Source: JALYTY01 sp964546935
GTDB lineage: Bacteria > Vulcanimicrobiota > Vulcanimicrobiia > Vulcanimicrobiales > Vulcanimicrobiaceae
Assembly: GCA_964546935.1 (NCBI GenBank)
Contig: CAZJLJ010000008.1
Span: 13,583-77,582 of the forward strand
Reading direction: 5' to 3'
Length of the DNA stretch: 64,000 nt
Positions within the stretch are counted from its first letter, which is position 1. Each line of letters starts with the position of its first letter. Shown here in pieces: positions 50,197 to 57,407 of the stretch. The notes under the pieces are model-generated. The model did not search any database. It saw only the letters and a list, made by a program, of their open reading frames with translations, and was not told the DNA's origin. A program made the translations under genes and the position numbers.

Positions 50197-50832
50197 ATGG
50201 AAATCGGGACCGTGACGGCAATCTGGCGATATCCCGTAAAGAGCCTTCACGGCGAGTCGCTCTCAGCCGCGAACGTGCTGCCGATGGGTATCGAAGGCGA
50301 TCGCACGCGCGCGCTAATCGTTCGCAGCGGGCACGTCCGTGAGGGCAAGACCTATCGCGGCAAAGAGAACAATCTGCTTCATCTGCAAGAAGACACGGAA
50401 CGCGCGATCGAAATTGCACGCGAACGCGGCGTCGATACGACGCTCGCCGGCGAAGAGCCGCATTATTTCGACGACGCGCCGATTTCGATTCTCGTGGATC
50501 GCTGGCTCGAAACCCTGACCGAACACATGGGCTTTACCGTTGAGCCGGAACGTTTCCGTCCGAACTTTTTTATCCGCGCGGAGCCGTCGTTTACCGCCGA
50601 TGAGGCGGCATTGACAGGGCGCGAACTGCAGCTAGGTGATGTGTGGTTACGCGTGCGTTATCCGATCGAACGGTGCGTCACGACGACGTACGATCAAAGA
50701 ACCGGTGAAAGCGATCCGGAAATTCTGCGATTCGTTGCGCAGAATCGCTCGACGTGGATGGGAATCTACTGCGACGTGCTGCGCGCCGGCACGGTGCGAA
50801 TGGGCGATTCGCTAGCGCTCGCGGAACGGTGA
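50197..50832 (+). CDS. MOSC domain protein
   Basis: About 211 residues from ATG 50197 (ATG 50182 is possible). MOSC_N part: IGTVTAIWRYPVKSLHGESL; MOSC part with RFRPNFFIRAE, LTGRELQLGDVWLRV, and the conserved Cys in YPIERCVTTTYDQ, ending in RAGTVRMGDSLAL. MOSC proteins carry sulfur or bind molybdenum cofactor. The 3' 67 bp overlap the convergent regulator gene, an unusually long tail overlap. Confidence 0.85.
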   Translation: MEIGTVTAIWRYPVKSLHGESLSAANVLPMGIEGDRTRALIVRSGHVREGKTYRGKENNLLHLQEDTERAIEIARERGVDTTLAGEEPHYFDDAPISILVDRWLETLTEHMGFTVEPERFRPNFFIRAEPSFTADEAALTGRELQLGDVWLRVRYPIERCVTTTYDQRTGESDPEILRFVAQNRSTWMGIYCDVLRAGTVRMGDSLALAER

Positions 50833-51122
50833 ACGTCTCGCACGATCTTTTCTAATGCGTCGATGTAGGCTAAAAACCGCTCGCGTCCGGCACGTGTAAT
50901 GCGCACGATCGTCTGGGGGCGTCCGCTCCCCGTGCGGCGTTCCGTTGAAACGATCCCCTCTTCAGCGAGCGCGTGCAAATGACGGTTCAGATTGCCGTCC
51001 GTTAGTTCGCAGCTCTCCTGAAGTTGCGTAAACGAAACTCCGTCGGTCGTTGCGACCAGCGTCGAACAAATCGCGAGCCGTCCGCGTTCGTGAAAAACGC
51101 GATCCAAATTCGTAGCGCTCAC
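50766..51122 (-). CDS. Winged-helix transcriptional regulator
   Basis: A 118-residue regulator starting at GTG 51122, overlapping the membrane-protein stop as GTGA. The winged helix is clear: RLAICSTLVATTDGVSFTQLQESCELTDGNLNRHLHALAEEGIVSTERRTGSGRPQTIVRITRAGRERFLAYIDALEKIV. This is the short MarR/ArsR-like family often paired with a membrane protein that it may report on. The last 20 or so residues lie antisense to the MOSC gene and may be dispensable. Confidence 0.85.
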   Translation of the reverse strand: MSATNLDRVFHERGRLAICSTLVATTDGVSFTQLQESCELTDGNLNRHLHALAEEGIVSTERRTGSGRPQTIVRITRAGRERFLAYIDALEKIVRDVHRSASASESPIRTVPARSTSQ

Positions 51123-51724
51123 GCGCGCACCACGCGTTCGCGCAAAAGCAATGCGCCGATACCCATTTGCCCCGCGCCGAATCCAAGCGGCAGCACCCAC
51201 CACGCCAGCGCAATCGCCGGCGGCGTGAAGAGCAATGCAATGCCCGCCAACATGAAACAGCCGGCAATGGCAACCGCACCGCGCGGAATCATGGTACGAG
51301 ACGCAAACAATCCGACGCCGTAGCAGCCGTACCAAATGCCCGGCAGATAGGCGAAGTGCCCATCTTGCAACAGAGCAAAGGAAAGCGCCGCGCCGAGGAC
51401 CAGTGCGGGCAAAATAGCGAGTCCGACCGTACGCGTTTGCCAGCGGTCGCGAGCGCTGGCATCGCTTACGAACCAATGCGCGATCGCCCCATAGTTAACG
51501 ATTGCCGCGGCCGCGCAGCAAACGAGCCAAATTGCGAAGTACTCGCGTCCCTGTTCCATCGTCTGCGGAAGCGGAACGAGCAGCGCCTGAAGCACGCCCG
51601 CCGCGATTGCGAAAAAGCCCGAGGCGGCGGCCGCCACGCCGGAGTACCCCTTGAACCGTTGAGTCATGGCGAGGCGCTCCCGCACCTCGGCAATATCGAC
51701 TAGCGCACGTTCCAGCTCGGTCAT
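51119..51724 (-). CDS. Membrane protein partner of the small regulator
   Basis: About 201 residues from ATG 51724, with a soluble start (TELERALVDIAEVRERLAMTQRFKGYSG) and six hydrophobic segments. No catalytic motif. It is translationally coupled to the winged-helix gene. A palindrome lies just upstream of its start, so the pair is likely autoregulated. Confidence 0.75.
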   Translation of the reverse strand: MTELERALVDIAEVRERLAMTQRFKGYSGVAAAASGFFAIAAGVLQALLVPLPQTMEQGREYFAIWLVCCAAAAIVNYGAIAHWFVSDASARDRWQTRTVGLAILPALVLGAALSFALLQDGHFAYLPGIWYGCYGVGLFASRTMIPRGAVAIAGCFMLAGIALLFTPPAIALAWWVLPLGFGAGQMGIGALLLRERVVRA

Positions 51725-51732
51725 TGTCACTA

Positions 51733-51747
51733 CTTTGTAACACAAAG
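51733..51747. promoter_or_regulatory. Perfect palindrome, candidate operator
   Basis: CTTTGTAACACAAAG: 6-bp arms CTTTGT/ACAAAG with an AAC spacer, 9 to 23 bp upstream of the membrane protein start and within the divergent gap to the prepilin gene. Position and symmetry fit an operator for the small winged-helix regulator. Confidence 0.5.
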
Positions 51748-51803
51748 CGGCTTTGGCCTCAATGAGTCCCTCAACGCCTTGCCTGCGGCACTATCGTCAG
51801 GGC

Positions 51804-52502
51804 ATGCTTGCTCGAGAACGCGGGTTTACCGTGGTGGAGCTGACCATCGCGGCCGCAATCGCATTCTCCATCGTTTGGCTTCTAGTCGCGATGGTGATGC
51901 GCTACAGCGGTTGGGCAGCCGGGTTGAACGACACTTTGAATGCGCAAAATAACGCCGCTCGACTCAGCGAGCGCCTTTCCAGTGAAGCGGCGAGTGCGTG
52001 GGCCGTCTTCGTTCCGCAAAATGACGTGACCGGTGCCGGCAACTCGGACGGGCACGAACTCGACTTTTTTGCTGAAGACGGATCGCACCGTCCCTACGCG
52101 TGGGCGTATCGCTTCGATGCAAACGCGAAAACAATCGCGCGATACAGCTACGCTCCAGGCGTAGCAGCGCAACAAGGCGAGACGTTTGGGCCGTTCGACG
52201 GGTTCACGGCAACCGCAGTCGATGCGTCCGCCATTGCTTCGCCGCTCAGCTCGGTCTACGATCCGCTTTTCGCAGGGGTCGCCGTGACGCCGGTCCGCTA
52301 TTCGTTTCCCGTAATGCCCTCCGCGGCCGGCGGAAACGGCCTCGTGCAAATAACGCTCGCTGCGCACGGCGTCGATCAACGCACAATGCTGGCAAGTGGA
52401 ACCGCCCCGACCGCCTTTACCATTGTCCTGACCTACACGCCCCCGCCGCCACAGCCGACCGGAACGCCGGCGCCGATTCCAACGCTAACTCCAACGCCTT
52501 AG
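51804..52502 (+). CDS. Prepilin-like protein with N-methylation motif
   Basis: About 232 residues from ATG 51804. The N-terminus MLARERGFTVVELTIAAAIA is a type IV prepilin/pseudopilin leader with cleavage after Gly, Glu+5 and a hydrophobic helix. The body contains a possible globular beta domain and the C-terminus is proline-rich with PTGTPAPIPTLTPTP. No pilus assembly gene is present in the window, so processing and assembly must come from elsewhere. Confidence 0.82.
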   Translation: MLARERGFTVVELTIAAAIAFSIVWLLVAMVMRYSGWAAGLNDTLNAQNNAARLSERLSSEAASAWAVFVPQNDVTGAGNSDGHELDFFAEDGSHRPYAWAYRFDANAKTIARYSYAPGVAAQQGETFGPFDGFTATAVDASAIASPLSSVYDPLFAGVAVTPVRYSFPVMPSAAGGNGLVQITLAAHGVDQRTMLASGTAPTAFTIVLTYTPPPPQPTGTPAPIPTLTPTP

Positions 52503-52597
52503 TCGACGCCGGTCGTTAGTCATTTTCGCCTAATGGACCAAGCGGGAGAAAGCGCCTGCCCAGCCGCATCAAGGGACACCACGCCAAGGAGGCTTGC

Positions 52598-53341
52598 ATG
52601 TTCACTGGACGCGTTGCAATTGTCACCGGCGGAACTCGAGGAATCGGTGCGGCTATTACGCAGTCGCTTGCATCGAATGGCGCGCACGTCGCCGCCGGAT
52701 ACAGTAAAGGAAAAGAATCGGCAGAAGTCTGCGCTGAAAAAGTTCGCGCAGGAGGCGGATCGGTCTCTACTCATCAGGGACGCGTTGATGATTTCGAAGA
52801 TTGTAAACGCGTATTCGATGAGGTTTTAGAGCAATTCGGCCGCGTTGACTTTTTGATAAACAACGCGGGCATTACGCTCGATAAGACGCTGCGGAAAATG
52901 AATTCCGATGATTGGCACAACGTTCTTAACGTGAATCTTTCAGGTGCCTTCAACATGACGAAGGCGGTCCTCGAACACATGATCGAACGCGGAAGCGGCC
53001 GCGTCGTCAATATTAGTTCGGTCATCGGACAAACCGGCAATATCGGACAAGCGAATTACGCTGCATCTAAAGCTGGGATCTTCGGTTTTACCAAAAGCCT
53101 TGCATTGGAAACTGCGAATAAAGGCATCACTGCAAATGTGGTTGCGCCGGGGTTCATCGGAACGGAAATGGTTGCGGCAATGCCGGAAGCCGCACTGCAA
53201 AAAGTGATCGATAAAATCCCGACGAGACGTCTTGGCACGCCGCAAGAGATTGCTCGCGTCGTCAAATTTCTATGCGAGGACGAGTCGAGTTACATTACCG
53301 GTGCGGCATTTCACGTAAACGGCGGACTGGACATGAGCTAA
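52598..53341 (+). CDS. phaB: SDR, acetoacetyl-CoA reductase PhaB-like (first copy)
   Basis: A 247-residue short-chain dehydrogenase with a strong AAGGAGG site. NAD(P)-binding GGTRGIG at 11-17, NNAG, and catalytic Ser-Tyr-Lys in NISSVIGQTGN...QANYAASKAG. The sequence resembles acetoacetyl-CoA reductases and FabG. In this PHA cluster it probably makes (R)-3-hydroxybutyryl-CoA for the synthase, but a FabG role cannot be excluded. Confidence 0.85.
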   Translation: MFTGRVAIVTGGTRGIGAAITQSLASNGAHVAAGYSKGKESAEVCAEKVRAGGGSVSTHQGRVDDFEDCKRVFDEVLEQFGRVDFLINNAGITLDKTLRKMNSDDWHNVLNVNLSGAFNMTKAVLEHMIERGSGRVVNISSVIGQTGNIGQANYAASKAGIFGFTKSLALETANKGITANVVAPGFIGTEMVAAMPEAALQKVIDKIPTRRLGTPQEIARVVKFLCEDESSYITGAAFHVNGGLDMS

Positions 53342-53967
53342 CCCTCGGGTTGAGTGCTCTGTTGCTCCATCAACAATGCCAAGTCGCGGTCGCCTGCGCG
53401 TCCCGTTGCGCGCAGGCCCGCGATCGCACCGTTACGATCTTCTTCTTTGCGATTCTGACTTAATTTGAATTTGGCATCGATCGACGTAACGGTGAAATGC
53501 ACGCCGACAATGCCGTTCAACTGCGAAGCGATGTACTTCGCGTCGGCTCCATCGATCGTCCACGCGTCTGCAATGGCGCCCTCGTTTTCAATCGCGAGCC
53601 GATCGAGAATCGCGCGCGCCTCTTCTTCGCCGGCGAGACGCGCTTCGGCGGTGGCATGCACGACCGCGTAGTTCCACGTCGGTACATTGCGCGGCGGATC
53701 GACGTACCAGCGCGGCGAGATATAGCCGTGCGGCCCGTGAAAGAGCAGCGTTGCCCCAGCCGCCTCGACGTGCTTCCAGTGCTGGTTCGCCTTCGCGAAG
53801 TGCGCCCCGATCAGAAGATTGGGCTCGGTAGCCAGGATGACGCATGGCAGATACGAGACCATCGGCGCTCCGTCCACTACCGAGAGAACGGTCGCGAAAG
53901 GGTAATCGCGGATCAGGGCGAGCGCCGACGCTGCGTCTAGAGCCCGAAAGGAGGCCGGAAGGTACAT
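53338..53967 (-). CDS. PaiB-type FMN-binding protein
   Basis: A 209-residue protein from ATG 53967. Family blocks of the PaiB/FMN-binding split-barrel group are seen: MYLPASFRALD, YPFATVLSVVDGAPMVSYLP, LIGAHFAKANQHWKHVE, GPHGYISPRWYVDPPRNVPTWNYAVVHATA and the C-terminal IVGVHFTVTSIDAKFKLSQNR. B. subtilis PaiB was described as a transcriptional regulator, but the fold is that of flavin-binding pyridoxamine oxidase relatives. Convergent with phaB and divergent from the second SDR gene. Confidence 0.88.
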   Translation of the reverse strand: MYLPASFRALDAASALALIRDYPFATVLSVVDGAPMVSYLPCVILATEPNLLIGAHFAKANQHWKHVEAAGATLLFHGPHGYISPRWYVDPPRNVPTWNYAVVHATAEARLAGEEEARAILDRLAIENEGAIADAWTIDGADAKYIASQLNGIVGVHFTVTSIDAKFKLSQNRKEEDRNGAIAGLRATGRAGDRDLALLMEQQSTQPEG

Positions 53968-54030
53968 CGGGCTGGCTTTGCGAGGGCACGCCGGGCCCTC
54001 CTCTGCCTGATGGTTCGTCTCCTTAATATG

Positions 54031-54041
54031 TGCTAGGTACA
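54031..54041 (+). promoter_or_regulatory. TGCTAGGTACA motif upstream of the second SDR gene
   Basis: TGCTAGGTACA at 54031-54041, with a second GGTACA 12 bp on, lies 28 bp before the start of the second SDR gene. A 10-of-11 match (TGCTTGGTACA) overlaps the phasin promoter at 56967. It may be a shared operator, perhaps for the XRE regulator of the cluster. Confidence 0.4.
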
Positions 54042-54069
54042 TGAAGCAAATGGGTACAAAAGTAGCAGG

Positions 54070-54855
54070 ATGATTGCAACCTCTACCCTGCTCGCTTCCG
54101 GGACGCTCGAGAGCCTCGCCGGCCGTGTGGCGATCGTGACCGGCGGCTCCCGCGGAATCGGCGGCGCCATCAGCACGGCCCTTGCCGGCGACGGCGCCAT
54201 CGTCGCTGTGGTGGGCATTCCCGATGACCGCGCGCGTACCGAAAAGCTTTGTGCATCGTTGAACGGCACGGCAAAACTCGTAAAGTTTTATCAAGCTGAC
54301 GTAGCCGACCATCAACAATGCGCGGCGGCCGTTCAACAAGTGATTAAAGAGCACGGCAAAGTCGATATCCTTGTCAACAACGCCGGAATTACCAAAGATC
54401 ACACGGCACGCAAAATGACGATCGAAGAATGGCAAGCGGTCCTGAACGTGAACCTCTCAGGACCTTTTTTTATGATCAAAGCCGTTCTCGATCACATGCT
54501 CGAAAACAAATACGGGCGCATCGTTAACATTAGTTCGGTCGTCGGGCACATGGGAAATTTCGGACAAGCAAATTATGCCGCGGCTAAAGCGGGGTTGCTC
54601 GGATTGACGAAGACGATTGCACTCGAAACGGCGCGTTCGGGAATTACGGTAAACGCTGTTGCGCCGGGATTCACCGCAACCGAAATGGTAAAGCAAATGC
54701 CGCAAGCCGCGATCGACCTGGCGAAAAGCCGTACGCCGGTGGATCGTTTAGGCGAGCCGTCCGAGATTGCACGCGTGGTGCGTTTCTTGGTTGACGACAA
54801 CTCAGGTTTCATCACCGGATCGACCTACGACGTAAACGGGGGCATGTACATGTGA
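54070..54855 (+). CDS. SDR, acetoacetyl-CoA reductase PhaB/FabG-like (second copy)
   Basis: A 261-residue short-chain dehydrogenase with about 17 extra N-terminal residues. NAD(P) site GGSRGIG, NNAG, catalytic SSVVGHMGN...QANYAAAKAG. Clearly similar to the first copy but not identical. Its stop overlaps the phaC start (GTGATGATC), so it is the direct partner of the synthase in the operon. Either copy could be the true PhaB; the other may act in fatty acid synthesis. Confidence 0.88.
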   Translation: MIATSTLLASGTLESLAGRVAIVTGGSRGIGGAISTALAGDGAIVAVVGIPDDRARTEKLCASLNGTAKLVKFYQADVADHQQCAAAVQQVIKEHGKVDILVNNAGITKDHTARKMTIEEWQAVLNVNLSGPFFMIKAVLDHMLENKYGRIVNISSVVGHMGNFGQANYAAAKAGLLGLTKTIALETARSGITVNAVAPGFTATEMVKQMPQAAIDLAKSRTPVDRLGEPSEIARVVRFLVDDNSGFITGSTYDVNGGMYM

Positions 54856-56585
54856 TGATCGGCTCGGTACCGTTGGAAGAGTTCAGTTACGGTCTGGACA
54901 TGAGCGGTGCCGATCCGGCAGCGCTCAACGATGCGCTGCGTGCGGTGACGATCGACGTGATGAGCGATCCGCTGCGCATGGGCATGTTGATGAACGGCTT
55001 GATGCTTGCGGAGCAAGGCGTTGCGCTCAATACGCTGCGCCGCATGCAAGGTGAGAATCCGCCGCCGATTGCAAGCGTAGCGGGCGACAAACGGTTTAGC
55101 GATCCGGCCTGGACGAGCAATCCTTTTCTGATCTCGATGGTGGAAGAGTACCTTGTCCGTCGAGAGCATGCGCAGCAGCTCGTCGAAAGTTCACGCCTTC
55201 CGGAAGCGACGAAACGCAAAGCGCGCTTCGCTATGAACATGCTGATGGATTCGCTCTCGCCGAGCAATCTGCCGTGGCTGAATCCCGCGGTCATCAAAGA
55301 GTCCATCGATACCGGCGGCAGCAGCTTGATGAAGGGCATGGCACAGTTTCTTGACGACGTGCAAAACAACGGCGGCTATCCGCGGCAAGTCGATACGTCG
55401 TCTTTCGTTCTGGGCGAAAATATGGCGGCAACCAAAGGCGAAATCGTCTTCCGCAACGAGCTGATTGAACTCCTCGCGTACTATCCGCAAACCGAGACCG
55501 TGTACGAGCGGCCGCTGCTCATGATGCCGCCGTGGATCAACAAATACTACATTATGGATCTCGCGCCGGGCCGTTCTTTCGTGGAATGGGCGGTGCAGCA
55601 CGGCCACCAAACGTTCATGATTAGCTATCGCAATCCGGACGAGTCCATGCGCGAGTACACGATGGACACGTATTTGGAGAAAGGGCCGCTTGCCGCTATC
55701 GATGCCGTCCAACGGCTGACCGGCGCGCCACAAGTAAATCTCGCGGCATTGTGCCTGGGCGGGACAATGGCAGTGCTTGTGCTGGCGTACTTAGCGGCAA
55801 AAGGCGAAGCAGAACGCGTCGCGAGTTTAACCACGACCAACACGATCGTAGACTTCGCAAACCCCGGCGATCTGGGGGTCTTTACCGACGAAACATCGAT
55901 TGCAAAGCTCGAGAAGAAGATGAACGAGCGCGGTTATCTCGATTCAAGCGAAATGGCGGGCACGTTCAACTGGATGCGTGCGAACGATCTGATCTGGAGT
56001 TACGTCGTTTCGAATTGGTACATGGGGAAGAAACCCCCGGCGTTCGATATCTTAGCGTGGAACGGCGATTCAGTGCGTATGCCGGCGGCAATGCATTCAC
56101 AGTATTTGCGCGCGTGTTATTTGCACAATTTGCTCGTTGTACCGAACGCATTCGTGCTGAACGGCGTGCCGATAGACCTTGGAAAGATCCAAACGCCGCT
56201 CTACGTCCTCGGCGCGGAATCAGATCACATCGCGCCGTGGCGCACTACTTACATGACGTCGCAGTATGTAGGCGGCGACGTAAAATACACGCGCACGAAT
56301 TCCGGTCACGTTGCCGGCATTTGTAATCCGCCCGGAAACCCAAAAGCTTGCTATTGGACGGCCGATCGTACCGAACCGGGTGAATCACCCGACACGTGGC
56401 TCGAACGTTCTACCAAACATCAAGGCAGCTGGTGGGACGACTGGGCCGCATGGGCCGATGCGCACGGCGGTGCGCAACGCGCGCCTTTCCCATTACCGCA
56501 CAGCGGTGAAGCTGCGCCGGGTCGTTACGTGCGCAATGAGACCGCGCCGCCTCTCGACCTTACGGAGCCCGTTCACCAAGCATGA
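54852..56585 (+). CDS. phaC: Poly(3-hydroxyalkanoate) synthase PhaC
   Basis: A 577-residue polymerase of the length of class I synthases. The catalytic Cys is near residue 300 in ALCLGGTMAVL; the usual GxCxGG box is changed to AxCxGG. Catalytic Asp near 456 (GAESDHIAPW) and His near 485 (NSGHVAGICNPP) are in place, as is LLMMPPWINKYYIMDL and SWWDDWAAW near the end. It uses hydroxyacyl-CoA from the SDR reductases to form granules. The stop overlaps the XRE gene as ATGA. Confidence 0.95.
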   Translation: MMIGSVPLEEFSYGLDMSGADPAALNDALRAVTIDVMSDPLRMGMLMNGLMLAEQGVALNTLRRMQGENPPPIASVAGDKRFSDPAWTSNPFLISMVEEYLVRREHAQQLVESSRLPEATKRKARFAMNMLMDSLSPSNLPWLNPAVIKESIDTGGSSLMKGMAQFLDDVQNNGGYPRQVDTSSFVLGENMAATKGEIVFRNELIELLAYYPQTETVYERPLLMMPPWINKYYIMDLAPGRSFVEWAVQHGHQTFMISYRNPDESMREYTMDTYLEKGPLAAIDAVQRLTGAPQVNLAALCLGGTMAVLVLAYLAAKGEAERVASLTTTNTIVDFANPGDLGVFTDETSIAKLEKKMNERGYLDSSEMAGTFNWMRANDLIWSYVVSNWYMGKKPPAFDILAWNGDSVRMPAAMHSQYLRACYLHNLLVVPNAFVLNGVPIDLGKIQTPLYVLGAESDHIAPWRTTYMTSQYVGGDVKYTRTNSGHVAGICNPPGNPKACYWTADRTEPGESPDTWLERSTKHQGSWWDDWAAWADAHGGAQRAPFPLPHSGEAAPGRYVRNETAPPLDLTEPVHQA

Positions 56586-56932
56586 ATAACCGTGACACGA
56601 TGAAAACGCTCGGCGAGTTTATTCGCACGCAAAGAGAACTTGCAAACCTCTCCCTGCGCCAGCTCGCAGATTTGGCGAAAGTTTCGAACCCCTATTTGAG
56701 CCAGGTAGAGCGCGGGCTGTACAAGCCCTCGGCCGAGGTGCTGAAGCAGATCGCGAAGGCGCTGCATCTTTCCGCCGAGACCTTCTTCATGCAAGCCGGG
56801 CTGTTGGACGAAGACGTTCGCAACGAGGCCGCCGACCAGGTGGAGTCCGCCATCAAGCTGGACCCGCGGCTTACGCCGGAACAGAAAGAGACGCTCATCC
56901 GGGTTTACCGGGGCTTCATCGGTGAGCGCTAG
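56582..56932 (+). CDS. XRE-family regulator, PHA cluster
   Basis: A 116-residue protein with an N-terminal Cro/CI-type HTH (LGEFIRTQRELANLSLRQLADLAKVSNPYLSQVERGLYKPSAEVLKQIAKALHLS) and a short helical tail (LTPEQKETLIRVYRGFIGER). Coupled to phaC by an ATGA overlap. It probably plays the part of PhaR, linking granule state to phasin expression, although it is not a PhaR homologue. A candidate operator motif lies in the next promoter. Confidence 0.88.
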   Translation: MNNRDTMKTLGEFIRTQRELANLSLRQLADLAKVSNPYLSQVERGLYKPSAEVLKQIAKALHLSAETFFMQAGLLDEDVRNEAADQVESAIKLDPRLTPEQKETLIRVYRGFIGER

Positions 56933-56949
56933 GTAGCTCCTCCCTCCCC

Positions 56950-56979
56950 TTGACGCGCTTTGCACATGCTTGGTACACT
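56950..56979 (+). promoter_or_regulatory. Phasin promoter overlapping the TGCTTGGTACA motif
   Basis: TTGACG (56950-56955) and TACACT (56974-56979) are 18 bp apart, 35 bp upstream of the phasin start. The motif TGCTTGGTACA (56967-56977) covers the upstream part of the -10, the place of a repressor site. Confidence 0.6.
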
Positions 56980-57013
56980 TAGCGCATACTATTGCACGAG
57001 CAGGAGCACGCAA

Positions 57014-57334
57014 ATGAACAGCTACGCCGATTTCCTCGAAAAAGTCCAAGGCGAATTTCTCAACGGCATCAAGCAAGCCCAAGACCTGAACATCAAGGCC
57101 TTGGCGGCAATGACCGAACTCGTTTCCTCAATCCCGGCGATCGACGCGAAACAAGCACTCGACGGCAAGAACATTCCGTCGCCGTCGGAGCTCGTGGAGC
57201 GCAGCTTTGCATTCACGAACGAAATCCTCGACGCGCGGAAAGAATACATGGTCAAGCTGGCTGACCTCGCCACCGAAGCGCAAAAGCAATTCGCGGATAC
57301 CGCGAAGCGCGTCGCCGAAGCCGCCAAGAACTAA
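57014..57334 (+). CDS. Phasin-like granule protein
   Basis: A 106-residue helical protein from ATG 57014 with AGGAG upstream. It is rich in Ala/Lys/Glu and has amphipathic helix patterns (FLEKVQGEFLNGIKQAQDLNIKALAAMTELV, and FTNEILDARKEYMVKLADLATEAQKQFADTAKRVAEAAK), as expected of a PHA granule-coating phasin. Its own promoter and the phaC context support this; sequence families of phasins are loose. Confidence 0.75.
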   Translation: MNSYADFLEKVQGEFLNGIKQAQDLNIKALAAMTELVSSIPAIDAKQALDGKNIPSPSELVERSFAFTNEILDARKEYMVKLADLATEAQKQFADTAKRVAEAAKN

Positions 57335-57354
57335 AACTCTTTAAGGCCCCGGGT

Positions 57355-57390
57355 GCAAAGAAGCCACGGCAATTACGCCGGGCTTCTTTT
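57355..57390 (+). terminator. Rho-independent terminator after the phasin gene
   Basis: Stem AAGAAGCC...CGGC / GCCG...GGCTTCTT with loop near AATTAC, followed by TTTTCG. The opposite strand gives TTCTTTG, so it may also serve the convergent membrane-protein gene. Confidence 0.85.
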
Positions 57391-57407
57391 CGTTAGCGCA
57401 ATCGAAA

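Noticed and set aside
51123..51476. N-terminal extension of the winged-helix regulator
   Set aside because: The extra Cys/Arg-rich residues are an out-of-frame reading of the membrane-protein gene; GTG 51122 with a GTGA overlap is the natural start.
53968..54435. Long N-terminal extension of the PaiB gene
   Set aside because: The family start MYLPASF is at 53967; the upstream frame is antisense to the second SDR gene.
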